From the NCBI GenBank assembly GCA_964564415.1, contig CAZMAV010000010.1, positions 1 through 64,000 of the forward strand: 64,000 bases of DNA, given 5' to 3'. Below the pieces are notes generated by a model that did no database searches, was not told where the DNA came from, and saw only the letters and a program-made list of their open reading frames with translations. This stretch comes from JALEFZ01 sp964564415 (lineage in GTDB: Bacteria; Bacteroidota; Bacteroidia; J057). The position numbers and the translations under genes are program-made. Positions 41,824 to 50,426 of this stretch are shown here, one piece after another; the first letter of the stretch is position 1, and every line of letters starts with the position of its first letter.

Positions 41824-42828
41824 TTATCCTGCTACGGCAGCAGTCTCTACGGAGGCTTTTGCCTTGCTGAGCGACATGTCCGAAAGGGGCTTGCCACCTT
41901 CGATAACGTCTTTGTGCTCTTTCATCGTCACACACTGATAGTGCTTCTTGAGCATGAAAAACATATCGTCCATGACTTTGATCTTTTTCTCGGCGGGAAT
42001 ACGCATAGCTGGGAAAAAGGACAGGCGGTCCGTGTCATCACTACCCAAATAATCCAATGGATGAAGCAAGATGGATGGCTGTGTCTCCGTGAGTTTGCAC
42101 ATCGCGATGGCAAATCTAAGGTAAAACATGGCCAGCCCGTGGCTGTATCCGCTCAGGAAGAGGATGTAGCTGGCATGGATTGGAACCTTGAAAAGAGGCA
42201 TGGTGGTAACGGGAATTTCCATGAGCTTTTTTCCCTCTATATCCCACTGATAGGGCTTATTGGGGCGAAATCCATCTCTCCAGCTTCCAAAGAGTCCCTT
42301 CCTGGTCTCTCTTTCCTCTTTGCTCATTTTGCTGGTCCAGAGGAAATAAGCCCTGGCCAGGGGATTGAGAATATTGGGAAAGGTAGAGGCGTCATACTGA
42401 TAGCCCCTGTCTTTGAGAACTTTGAGCACGGTATCCGAAAAGCTAAATCCGGGTCCCCTGAAACCGCGGGTTTTTACCCCGGTAGCTTCTTCGATATGAT
42501 TCTCAGCCCGCTCCAGTTCGGCGTGGACCTCTTCCTCCTTGTAGGTGTGGAGCCAGGGATCGTGGCGGAAGGTGTGGTTGCCAATGTCATGGCCCCGCTC
42601 GGCAATGGATCGGAGAACCGCATGGTTGTGCTCAAAGGCGGCATCCTGAGCTACGATAAAAAAGGTGATCTTGGTATCGTGTCGGTCGAGAAAATCCAGG
42701 ATGCGTGGCACAGCATAATCCAGGTAAGAGGGATAGCTGTCCCAGGATTCGTCTCCATGTGTCTTTAGGTAAGTCCACATGTCATCGAGGTCAAGAGAGA
42801 GACTTACGACTTGCTTTTTATTTGCCAT
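41824..42828 (-). CDS. Polysaccharide deacetylase (NodB-type)
   Basis: A 334-residue CE4-family protein: motif 1 LSLDLDDM (Asp pair, about residues 8-15), motif 2 GNHTFRHDPW (His-x3-His metal site, about 86-95), motif 3 RGFRGPGFSFS (about 127-137). Family enzymes remove N- or O-acetyl groups from polysaccharides using a divalent metal. There is no signal peptide, so it likely acts on a cytoplasmic or carrier-linked intermediate, consistent with sharing an operon with an FAD enzyme and a nucleotide-sugar epimerase. Last gene of the operon. Confidence 0.88.
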   Translation of the reverse strand: MANKKQVVSLSLDLDDMWTYLKTHGDESWDSYPSYLDYAVPRILDFLDRHDTKITFFIVAQDAAFEHNHAVLRSIAERGHDIGNHTFRHDPWLHTYKEEEVHAELERAENHIEEATGVKTRGFRGPGFSFSDTVLKVLKDRGYQYDASTFPNILNPLARAYFLWTSKMSKEERETRKGLFGSWRDGFRPNKPYQWDIEGKKLMEIPVTTMPLFKVPIHASYILFLSGYSHGLAMFYLRFAIAMCKLTETQPSILLHPLDYLGSDDTDRLSFFPAMRIPAEKKIKVMDDMFFMLKKHYQCVTMKEHKDVIEGGKPLSDMSLSKAKASVETAAVAG

Positions 42829-42854
42829 GGGTGATTGTCTGATGCTGCTTTTGA

Positions 42855-44192
42855 TTAACCATTAACCGTCTGAGGTTGAACCTTGGATTTCAAAGCCTCT
42901 CCATATTTTTCGACAAAGTCATTGACGTGAGAGGTAACCGAGTTGTTGTTCAAGGTACCCTGAATGAACTGTGAAGTGTTGAGGACAAAGAAGTCGGGAT
43001 GAAGGGTATGAGTCTTGGGGATAATTTCAGAATAATTGAGCACCTGAAGGGGCTGTACCTTGAAGGCCCTGTTGATCCAAACCTTTTTTATGTCTTTCTC
43101 TGATAGCTCTGGATACATTCGAAACAGCCCTTCGAAAAAGATTTCCTGAATCTCCTCATTTGACTTTTTTAGGAAAGGCTCAGTAGAGTTGATGTACTTG
43201 GGAAGGTAAGTGAGGTAATATCCTCCCGTTTCGGCGGTATCCACCAAGGTACTCATGCCTATGACGCCAGTAAATGGCAGGGTCTGATCAGCTATATTGG
43301 TGACATAATAGGGAGTGATGGGTTTTTCTGTGGCGATGATCATACAGGCTACGCCCATGTACTGGACAGAATCACTTCGACCGGATACGGCTACCAGGGA
43401 AGGATCGACGACTTTTTCCAGAATATTCACAGGACCTGTGAAGACAACCTTGTCAAAATGCTCGATTTGACCCTTGTACTGGAGTTGGATTCCTCCTTCG
43501 CTGGCGGGCTTGATGGACTCCACGATGGTCTCCATGTGGAAGCTAACCTCTTTGCTTTGCAGAACTTCTTCGGCCTTGTCGAGGACAGTTTTGTAGCCTC
43601 CCTTTACGTAGCCCATGCTTTCCTTTTTGGAGGATGAATCCCCACGAGCTTCAAAAAGACGCTTGATGTATGACCAGATGAAGACCGCGGAGGCTTCTTT
43701 GTAACTGTCGCCCAATTTAGCTGTGAGCAGGGGCTTCCAGAATTTTTCGTAGGTGGTCTTGCCACTATACTTGATGAGCCACTCTTCTGAGGTGATTTTT
43801 TCCATCTGCTTCCAGTCGTTGATCCTGGCACCGATCAGAATGGTCATGGCCAGGCGAAACTTTTGGAATAGATTGAGGGGAGGGAAGAGGAGAAACTCCA
43901 TGGAATTGCTGACCGAGTGGAATTTTTTATCTACGTAGACACCGGTAAAGGTCTCCTTCCAGCGAAGCTCCGCTTCCAGGCCTAGTTCCTTGATGAAATC
44001 CAGCAGTGCTTTATCGCCTGGGAGGATGACATGGTAGAATTTATCCCAGTAAAACTCACCAAAATTGTGGTAGGTGGCCAATCCACCCAGTTGCTTTTCT
44101 TTTTCGAAGACATGGACGGCATGGCCCTGGTCTGCCAATCTCTTGGACAAAACCAGACCCATCCATCCTGCACCAATTACACCTATTTTCAT
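42855..44192 (-). CDS. FAD-dependent amine oxidase/UDP-galactopyranose-mutase-like oxidoreductase
   Basis: About 445 residues. The start MKIGVIGAGWMGLVLSKRL is a Rossmann FAD fold, followed by FEKEKQLGGLAT (GG motif, about residues 34-45). The rest resembles the amine-oxidase-like branch found in surface-polysaccharide loci: WLIKYSGKTTYEKFWKPLL (about 137-155) and a C-terminal FVLNTSQFIQGTLNNNSV. The ATG at 44192 overlaps the preceding epimerase stop (ATGA), so the longer frame with twelve more residues is rejected. The reaction is unassigned; context implies a sugar or lipid-carrier-linked intermediate. Confidence 0.8.
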   Translation of the reverse strand: MKIGVIGAGWMGLVLSKRLADQGHAVHVFEKEKQLGGLATYHNFGEFYWDKFYHVILPGDKALLDFIKELGLEAELRWKETFTGVYVDKKFHSVSNSMEFLLFPPLNLFQKFRLAMTILIGARINDWKQMEKITSEEWLIKYSGKTTYEKFWKPLLTAKLGDSYKEASAVFIWSYIKRLFEARGDSSSKKESMGYVKGGYKTVLDKAEEVLQSKEVSFHMETIVESIKPASEGGIQLQYKGQIEHFDKVVFTGPVNILEKVVDPSLVAVSGRSDSVQYMGVACMIIATEKPITPYYVTNIADQTLPFTGVIGMSTLVDTAETGGYYLTYLPKYINSTEPFLKKSNEEIQEIFFEGLFRMYPELSEKDIKKVWINRAFKVQPLQVLNYSEIIPKTHTLHPDFFVLNTSQFIQGTLNNNSVTSHVNDFVEKYGEALKSKVQPQTVNG

Positions 44193-45184
44193 TTTGTCAG
44201 TTGGTTTAGCATGATATTGCGCTGCCATTCGAAGGTACGACGCATACCTTCCTCTACAGATACCTTGGCTTTGAAGCCCAGGAGGCGCTCAGCTTTGGAA
44301 GTGTCGGGCACCCTGCGCATGACATCCTGGTACTTTCTTCCCTTAGAAATCTGGTCGTAGGGAATCATTTCCACCTTGACTTCACCTGGAGTGTCGGAGA
44401 CTTTCTTGATCAGATGTGCCAGGTTGAGGATAGTGATTTCTCCTTCTCCATTTCCGATGTTAAAGATTTCGCCATTGGCGGAATCCTGAAGGGTACACTG
44501 ATAAATGCCCTCTACGGTATCATCGACATAGGTAAAGGTACGGGTCTGCTGTCCATCGCCGTGAATGGGGATAACCTCGTCTTTCATAACCTTCTCGATG
44601 AATACTGATTGGGGACCTCCCCACCAGGATAGGTGCTGATTGGGACCATAGGACCCAAAGAATCGCATGAGGACTACGGGAAAATCATAGGCTTCCATGT
44701 AGGCCAGTCCCAGGTGCTCGTCGTAGAGCTTGGACACAGCGTAGGCCCAGCGGGGTACCTGAGAATTCCCTACTACACAGTTTCCATCTTCGCGGAAAGG
44801 AAGGTCGGGACTCATTCCGTACACATCGGAGGTGGAGGCTAGAACACATTTGATTTTGTGGTCCTTCCCAAATTCCAGGACATTTTCAGAGCCTAAAGCG
44901 TTGATCTGAAGGGTGTCCAGGGTCTTTCCATAGCGTGGAATCTTGAAGGCAGCCAGATGAACTACTGCATCGAAGTCTGTGTCCAGGCCTTGGAAGGTAT
45001 CTTTTTTGACAATGTCTCTCTCCAGAAAAGTGAAATTTTCATGATCGGTGCTCTCCTGGATATTTTCCAATCTCCCCATGGAAAGGTTGTCGATACCGAC
45101 CACATGATGCCCTTCCTGGAGCATTCTCTTTAACAAATTCGAGCCTAGGAAACCCGCAACCCCTGTGATAAGGAATTTTTTCAT
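44189..45184 (-). CDS. NAD-dependent nucleotide-sugar epimerase/dehydratase
   Basis: A 331-residue extended SDR: GVAGFLGSNLLKRM (NAD site, about residues 8-21), VGIDNLSMGRL, the catalytic Thr/Ser in LASTSDVYGMSP (about 115-126) and YxxxK in WAYAVSKLYDE (about 144-154). MRFFGSYGPNQ (about 171-181) and TRTFTYVDDTVEG (about 227-239) bind the nucleotide sugar. It resembles UDP-glucose/UDP-glucuronate type epimerases or decarboxylases. First gene of the operon, co-translated with the FAD enzyme. Confidence 0.87.
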   Translation of the reverse strand: MKKFLITGVAGFLGSNLLKRMLQEGHHVVGIDNLSMGRLENIQESTDHENFTFLERDIVKKDTFQGLDTDFDAVVHLAAFKIPRYGKTLDTLQINALGSENVLEFGKDHKIKCVLASTSDVYGMSPDLPFREDGNCVVGNSQVPRWAYAVSKLYDEHLGLAYMEAYDFPVVLMRFFGSYGPNQHLSWWGGPQSVFIEKVMKDEVIPIHGDGQQTRTFTYVDDTVEGIYQCTLQDSANGEIFNIGNGEGEITILNLAHLIKKVSDTPGEVKVEMIPYDQISKGRKYQDVMRRVPDTSKAERLLGFKAKVSVEEGMRRTFEWQRNIMLNQLTK

Positions 45185-45461
45185 TACCCAATTATTTGAA
45201 TGTTAAAATAAGGTTTAGCTGATGGTGATGTGCATGTTGCACCTTCGACTTGTGATGTATGTGCTTGAGGATCTTTCCTTTGTTGTTGCAATATGGCAAC
45301 TTTTGTTCCAAATAGAGGGTTGGCATCTATCCACCTGATGTATTTATAGCATGAATGGTTATTTATATTTATCGAATTGGTTTCTCCTTTTGAAGAGGCC
45401 GGATTTTTCCTTGAAGAATATAAGTGGAAGAAAAAGATATAACGATTATTCAAAATAAAAA
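45185..45461. other. AT-rich leader region, no gene
   Basis: Upstream of the epimerase operon. A minus-strand frame of 89 codons covers it, but its composition (runs of Asn/Ser/Ile) is not protein-like and it enters the epimerase leader, so it is not called. GTTGC-AATAT-GGCAAC near 45285-45302 is a weak inverted repeat. No promoter box was identified with confidence. Confidence 0.3.
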
Positions 45462-45504
45462 ATTCACCTCTGCCTTATCCTTGTCGGGTAAGTCGGAGGT
45501 GAAT
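45462..45504 (-). terminator. Intrinsic terminator after the T9SS cargo gene
   Basis: ATTCACCTC (45462-45470) pairs with GAGGTGAAT (45496-45504), and on the minus strand the stem is followed by TTTTTATTTTG. It lies 31 bp after the stop of the T9SS protein gene. Confidence 0.75.
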
Positions 45505-45534
45505 AAAAGCTTGATTCTCAAATCTCGTTGAAGC

Positions 45535-46227
45535 CTAGCGTCGCTTCTTTGAGAAGGAACTCTTTACCAGTACCTTTTCCTGCCACCTTCCGTCATCGAC
45601 CTTAAACTGGAAGCGGTAAATCCCTTTGGGCCATTCTTTGATGTTGATGTCAAACTCGTAGCCCTTAGGTTTCTGGTAAATCTTGGTATTATAGGCCAAC
45701 CTCCCATCTAGCCCATAGGCCCTGATGGTCAGGGCAGACACCCGTAGTTTTTCCAGCCTGATGGTCAGCCTTTCCTGATATTTATCTTCGATCAACATGA
45801 TGGCATTGTTGGCATCCAGGTCGGTGATGCTAATGCCTCCTCCCGTTTCTTCCTGAAGGAATATGGCATCTCGAGGCACTCTTTTTGCGACATGGGGAGG
45901 GAAATCAGCCAGTTTTTCGCTCCTGCTTCTCCCAGGAGGCTCCGATTCTCCTCTGCTGGCCGAATTCTCAACGGGCCTCTCAGCACTCAGCCTCATCCTG
46001 GCGCTCTCCTGACGAGCTTGCTCCTCCGCCGCCATTCGTTTTTGTTCCAATGCAAAGGAAATCTCGTCGGCCAAAAGCAAAGAGTCTTCCTTCTGCCCCA
46101 GGGCCATGATTTTAGGATCAAAAATGGTGAGGTCAAACATGCTGACCTGTGCCTGTACATTCTGAGACAAGAGTCCCAAGAGGAGGCCCACCAGACAATT
46201 TTTTGTTAGGGTAAAGTTTTTCTTCAT
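45535..46227 (-). CDS. Secreted protein with type IX secretion C-terminal domain
   Basis: A 230-residue protein with a signal peptide (NCLVGLLLGLLSQNVQAQ). The middle is charged and disordered-looking (Glu/Arg-rich, about residues 50-110). The C-terminal 80 residues show a beta-strand domain ending GIYRFQFKVDDGRWQEKVLVKS, the form of a type-A T9SS sorting domain (xxGxY...G and a final Lys-containing strand). It would be exported across the outer membrane by the Por/Gld machinery and possibly anchored. The cargo part has no recognised function. Confidence 0.7.
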   Translation of the reverse strand: MKKNFTLTKNCLVGLLLGLLSQNVQAQVSMFDLTIFDPKIMALGQKEDSLLLADEISFALEQKRMAAEEQARQESARMRLSAERPVENSASRGESEPPGRSRSEKLADFPPHVAKRVPRDAIFLQEETGGGISITDLDANNAIMLIEDKYQERLTIRLEKLRVSALTIRAYGLDGRLAYNTKIYQKPKGYEFDINIKEWPKGIYRFQFKVDDGRWQEKVLVKSSFSKKRR

Positions 46228-46442
46228 GGCAGATGATCATTTATACACCTCTACTTTATCAACGATAGGAATCCTTTCATTATTGATCAAATGAGTCCCA
46301 AAATCCATCCCAAGCAGAGGGGATATGTTTTAGTCCAATAAGCTCAAATTATATACCGTGTAATATCACGTAGGCAAAACAAGTATTTTCGTCTCTGACT
46401 TTCCGTCCTTCCCGTGCAAATGGTCAAATCTAACCCTTTTTT

Positions 46443-46481
46443 AGCCCGTATTCATATTTTATTCACAGTTGAATACGGGCT
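46443..46481. repeat. Perfect 11-bp inverted repeat in a divergent promoter region
   Basis: AGCCCGTATTC (46443-46453) and GAATACGGGCT (46471-46481) are perfect complements around a 17-base loop. They lie in the 337-bp region between the leftward T9SS gene and msrB. No T-run follows, so a terminator role is unlikely; an operator or leader hairpin for msrB is possible. The remainder of 46228-46564 contains nothing else clear. Confidence 0.5.
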
Positions 46482-46564
46482 GATTTCGTATGTTAGGCTA
46501 ATAACAGAATCGTCCATTAAGATAGACAGGAAGGGGTGGATGATGTAAGAAAAGAGGTAAAGCT

Positions 46565-46960
46565 ATGGCAATACACAGATCGAAAACTGAACAGAAAGCT
46601 TTGTTGGATGAAGAAGTCTACAGGGTAACACGCCTTGGGGGTACAGAAAGGCCTTTCTCGGGAAAACATTGGGAAATGAAGGCAGCCAAGGGGATTTATC
46701 AGTGTGTGTGCTGTGGCCAGGCCCTTTTTGATACCGGGGATAAATTTGATTCGGGTACGGGCTGGCCCAGCTTTAGCTCTTTGATAACTCCTGAAGCGGG
46801 AAAGATGAAAACCGACGGGAGCCACAATATGATACGAACCGAGGTCTCTTGCTCCAATTGTGAGGCTCATCTGGGGCATGTATTTGTAGATGGCCCCCCA
46901 CCTACGGGCATGCGCTTTTGTATCAATTCAGTTTCCCTGGCATTTGTGGCCCAAAAATAA
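46565..46960 (+). CDS. msrB: Peptide-methionine (R)-S-oxide reductase MsrB
   Basis: A 131-residue enzyme that repairs R-methionine sulfoxide. Zinc ligands are CVCCGQALF (about residues 42-50, CxxC) and CSNCEAHLGH (about 97-106). FDSGTGWPSF (about 60-69) is the family signature. The catalytic Cys is in GMRFCINSVSLAF near 119. The start is preceded by an AGAGGT ribosome-binding-like sequence. Length is typical for stand-alone MsrB. Confidence 0.95.
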   Translation: MAIHRSKTEQKALLDEEVYRVTRLGGTERPFSGKHWEMKAAKGIYQCVCCGQALFDTGDKFDSGTGWPSFSSLITPEAGKMKTDGSHNMIRTEVSCSNCEAHLGHVFVDGPPPTGMRFCINSVSLAFVAQK

Positions 46961-47082
46961 AGGGGAAGCTCTTTCTTTTCCGTTTTTTATTGCTTTAAAT
47001 TATTTTGCAAAATCCGACTGTCAGGGATACCGCAACCCAATCATGGGTTCAGGTCAAATCAATGTTTCAAATAGACAGATTT

Positions 47083-48066
47083 ATGCTCCGTTTTAGCCGT
47101 AGTATATGTTGGGGATTGACTCTTATCATCCTGGGTTCTGCCTGCAAGGAGGTACTCAGGCCTGAGGTGGAAAGTATCCAGGTTGCAGGGCTAGAAGAGG
47201 AGCAACTTCGGAAGGTAGCCCTTCTCCCTACACCGGGGCATATCCTGGTCCTGGGAGGTATTCGTTTTGACCAGGAATTGATTCGCCTATCGACTGATGC
47301 GGGTAAAACCTGGACAGCCTCCGAACTGGACTTTGAATTGGGAAAAATCATATTTGACCTCTACATGGTTGACGATAGCCTGGGTTTTGCTACTGCTTTG
47401 GATGGGAAAATTCTCAGGACACGAGATGGGGGGCGACACTTTGAATTTGCCGGACAGACAGACTGGTCTCCGAATACAGGGATCGGCCAGGCTTCTGATT
47501 CTGTTTTTGTGGTGGTGGGAGGTTCCGGTTATGATGAAGGGCATATTTGGAGATCTGCTGACCGGGGCATTTCCTGGCAGCGGGTAGACACCTTTGACTT
47601 CGAATTTAGGGATGTAGCCTTTGTAGAGGAAAGCATTGGGCTGGCTTGTGGATATGGGGTTATCCTCAAAACCCGGGATGGAGGCCTGACCTGGGACTTT
47701 ACTCCTGCCCGAAATGAATTTTTCTCCGCCTTGCACTTTCCCCAACCTGATTTGGGCTTTGCGGTGGGTAGGACGGGAACCATCCTCAGGAGTAGGGACC
47801 AGGGAGATACCTGGGAAAAACTTCGAAACGGAAACCTGAGGATATTCTCTCAGCATTTCTACAATGACGTGCTTTTTTTAGACCCCGACCGAGGTTATAT
47901 CGTTGGAGATTTTGGGTTGATGCTGGAAACACAAGATGGGGGGGACAATTGGAATAAAATCGAAACCCATACTTCTGCTCACCTATTCAGCCTGGACTAT
48001 GATGGACAGAAAAACATATTTGTAAGTGGAGAAGAGGGCCTTCTTTTCCGCCTCCCCGTAGACTAA
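47083..48066 (+). CDS. YCF48-like beta-propeller lipoprotein
   Basis: A 327-residue lipoprotein: LTLIILGSAC gives the lipobox. The mature part is a repeat propeller with Asp-box motifs LSTDAGKTW, TRDGGRHF, SADRGISW, TRDGGLTW, SRDQGDTW and TQDGGDNW at intervals of about 40-45 residues. It is similar to YCF48/Hcf136-type photosystem-assembly-related propellers, which in non-photosynthetic Bacteroidota have no known role. The start at 47083 is used, since upstream in-frame Met codons (47062 is an alternative) extend a non-signal region. Confidence 0.8.
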   Translation: MLRFSRSICWGLTLIILGSACKEVLRPEVESIQVAGLEEEQLRKVALLPTPGHILVLGGIRFDQELIRLSTDAGKTWTASELDFELGKIIFDLYMVDDSLGFATALDGKILRTRDGGRHFEFAGQTDWSPNTGIGQASDSVFVVVGGSGYDEGHIWRSADRGISWQRVDTFDFEFRDVAFVEESIGLACGYGVILKTRDGGLTWDFTPARNEFFSALHFPQPDLGFAVGRTGTILRSRDQGDTWEKLRNGNLRIFSQHFYNDVLFLDPDRGYIVGDFGLMLETQDGGDNWNKIETHTSAHLFSLDYDGQKNIFVSGEEGLLFRLPVD

Positions 48067-48075
48067 AACAAGGAT

Positions 48076-48576
48076 TTATTCCGGGGCGATATTTTTGAAG
48101 AAACTTGTAAAATACCTGGCGGGGATGATTCCAACCGGGCCTCGGTATATCCCTCCCTCACCAATGTGGTCATACACCTTAATGGTAATCACATTTTCCT
48201 GATTGGGTTTGAGCATATCCATAGGAATAATGTAGCCCCTCAACTGCTTCCAAGCCCAACTATTTCCAGGATCGGGGATGCTTCCGTCTTCTTTGATGCC
48301 TATGCTGACAATTTTTTCTCCATTCAGGTAAACTATATCCATATCATCTATCAAGCCAGGGGTCAGGATCATGGGACTTTGGGTCAGATCCAGAGGGCAG
48401 ATAAAGGTCTTTCTGTAGCAGGCAAACCCATTGTAATCCCGAAATCCCTGAGCCTCCCAAGCGCCAGGCACCTCGAGGGATTCCCAGTTTTGATCCTGGA
48501 CATCCTTTTCCTTCCCCTGTGGGTTGTCGAGAATGGTGAATTTCCAGGGGCCGGAGAGCCTCAGGTCAATGGTAGA
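48076..48576 (-). pseudogene. Remnant of a jelly-roll sugar-binding domain gene
   Basis: The reading frame from 48576 to the stop at 48076 encodes IDLRLSGPWKFTIL, WESLEVPGAWEAQGFRDYNG, FACYRKTF and LIDDMDIVYLNGEKI, matching the N-terminal or inserted jelly-roll domain of GH2 beta-galactosidases and sialate O-acetylesterases. An in-frame TGA (48577-48579) precedes it, no ATG lies in the first part (the first usable initiator is GTG at 48471), and no signal peptide or catalytic domain is found. It is best read as a 5'-truncated fragment of a larger enzyme gene. A short domain protein starting at GTG is the alternative. Confidence 0.5.
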
Positions 48577-48718
48577 TCAATCACCGCCCTCCCGCCCCTG
48601 ACCTGGATGATTGCCCCGATCCTTTTCTGTCTGATCGGCCTGCGCTTGCTTTCAGGCTAATCTCCCCGCTAACAAAAATTTTTGGCTAATTTGATCGTCG
48701 AATTTTAATGAAGCTATT

Positions 48719-50404
48719 ATGTTCAATAAAATATTTCCGATCGGTATGTTACTGGTCTTTTCTTTGGCTTGTCGGGGAGAAAAGAAACTGGAGGTAGGTA
48801 CCTTAAGCGAACATGCCATGGTAGTTACTGCTCATCCGGAAGCCACGCGTATTGGGGTGGACATGCTGAAAAGGGGAGGAAACGCTGTTGATGCTGCCGT
48901 TGCGGTACAATTTGCCCTTGCAGTGGCTTATCCACAGGCTGGTAATATCGGTGGTGGAGGTTTTATGGTAGCCAGAATGAAGGACAAAAGAGAAGTGGCC
49001 CTGGATTTTAGGGAAATGGCACCAACTGCTGCTAGTCGAGATATGTACCTTGATTCCTTAGGTGAGGTCGTCGAAAATTTAAGTTGGCTTGGGCATCTGG
49101 CCTCAGGGGTTCCCGGATCGGTAGCCGGAATGAAGGCTGCTCATGATTCCCTGGGAATCCTGGCCTGGAAAGATTTACTCCAACCTGCCATAGAACTGGC
49201 TGAAAAAGGAGTTGTACTTACGCCCAGGGAGGCAGAAGTTTATATGTCGAAGTGGGACCTTATGAAGGAATACAATACCCGCCCCAATGCATTTACCAAT
49301 AAGAAAAACTGGAAGGCAGGCGACAGGATTTTTCATCCTGATCTGGGCCGTACCCTCAGAGAAATACAGGAAAGGGGGAAAGACGGATTTTACGGGGGCT
49401 GGGTTGCTGATAGTATCCTAGCCGAAATGGGACGAGGAGGGGGAATTCTGACGCAGGAAGATTTAAATAATTACGAGGCTGTCTGGCGATCTCCCATCAA
49501 GGGAAGGTATAGAGGCTATGATATCATGAGCATGCCACCGCCTTCCAGTGGTGGTATAGCCTTGATTCAATTGTTGGACATGATAGAGGACTATCCTATT
49601 TCAACCTATCCTTATCACGGAATTGAAATGATCCATTTGATGGTAGAAGCGGAGCGCAGGGTCTACGCAGATCGTTCGAAGTACTTGGGGGATTCAGATT
49701 TTTATGATGTACCCGTCAAGGAATTGATAAAAGAGGATTACTTGCAGGGAAGAATGACTGAGTTTGATCCGTACAGGGCTACGATCAGCGATAGCCTGGA
49801 GGCAGGAATGCCATTTGCCGAGCCTGAACAAACGACACATTTTTCAATTGTGGATTCTTTTGGGAATGCGGTGGCAGTAACGACGACCATCAACGGTTCA
49901 TTTGGAAGTTGTGTGCTGGTAGGTGGTGCCGGATTCTTCCTTAATAATGAAATGGATGATTTTTCTTCCAAACCTGGAGTTCCCAATTACTTCGGTCTCC
50001 TGGGATCGGATGCCAATGCCATCGAGCCGGGGAAACGAATGCTTTCTTCTATGACTCCTACGATACTCAGTAAAAATGACTCCCTCTTCATGGTCCTGGG
50101 CACGCCGGGTGGGTCGACCATCATCACTTCGGTCTTCCAGAATATCGTCAATGTGATTGACTATGGCTATCCCATGCAGGCTTCTGTTTCGGCCTCTCGC
50201 TTTCATCACCAGTGGAAGCCGGATGTAATTAAATTTGAAGCTGGAGCTTTTAGGCCCGCCGTCATAGAAAAATTAAGGGAAATCGGCCATCAACTAGAGA
50301 AGCGATCTTCAATCGGCCAAGTAGACGCGATCTTGGTTTTACCAAATGGCAAATTGGAGGGGGGAGCTGATCCAAGGGAAGCTGATGTAGCCGGGGGATA
50401 TTGA
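48719..50404 (+). CDS. ggt: Gamma-glutamyltransferase
   Basis: A 561-residue lipoprotein-type GGT (LVFSLAC gives the lipobox). It is made as a precursor that cleaves itself before the nucleophile Thr in PEQTTHFSIVDSFGNAV (about residues 365-381). Conserved partners are NIGGGGFMVAR (about 78-88), DFREMAPT and MPPPSSGGIALIQLLD, with GSFGSCVLVGGAGFFLNNEMDDF (about 393-415). The Pro-Gly substrate loop ends EPGKRMLSSMTPTI. It hydrolyses or transfers gamma-glutamyl groups from glutathione and related peptides in the periplasm. Confidence 0.93.
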   Translation: MFNKIFPIGMLLVFSLACRGEKKLEVGTLSEHAMVVTAHPEATRIGVDMLKRGGNAVDAAVAVQFALAVAYPQAGNIGGGGFMVARMKDKREVALDFREMAPTAASRDMYLDSLGEVVENLSWLGHLASGVPGSVAGMKAAHDSLGILAWKDLLQPAIELAEKGVVLTPREAEVYMSKWDLMKEYNTRPNAFTNKKNWKAGDRIFHPDLGRTLREIQERGKDGFYGGWVADSILAEMGRGGGILTQEDLNNYEAVWRSPIKGRYRGYDIMSMPPPSSGGIALIQLLDMIEDYPISTYPYHGIEMIHLMVEAERRVYADRSKYLGDSDFYDVPVKELIKEDYLQGRMTEFDPYRATISDSLEAGMPFAEPEQTTHFSIVDSFGNAVAVTTTINGSFGSCVLVGGAGFFLNNEMDDFSSKPGVPNYFGLLGSDANAIEPGKRMLSSMTPTILSKNDSLFMVLGTPGGSTIITSVFQNIVNVIDYGYPMQASVSASRFHHQWKPDVIKFEAGAFRPAVIEKLREIGHQLEKRSSIGQVDAILVLPNGKLEGGADPREADVAGGY

Positions 50405-50426
50405 AGCCAGGCACACATTCATCTGA

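Noticed and set aside
41809..42768. 319-codon plus-strand frame antisense to the deacetylase
   Set aside because: It lies over a clear polysaccharide deacetylase with all catalytic motifs, and its own product matches no family; it is a shadow frame.
45184..45453. 89-codon minus-strand frame upstream of the epimerase
   Set aside because: Low-complexity composition, no signal or domain, and it overlaps the leader of the epimerase.
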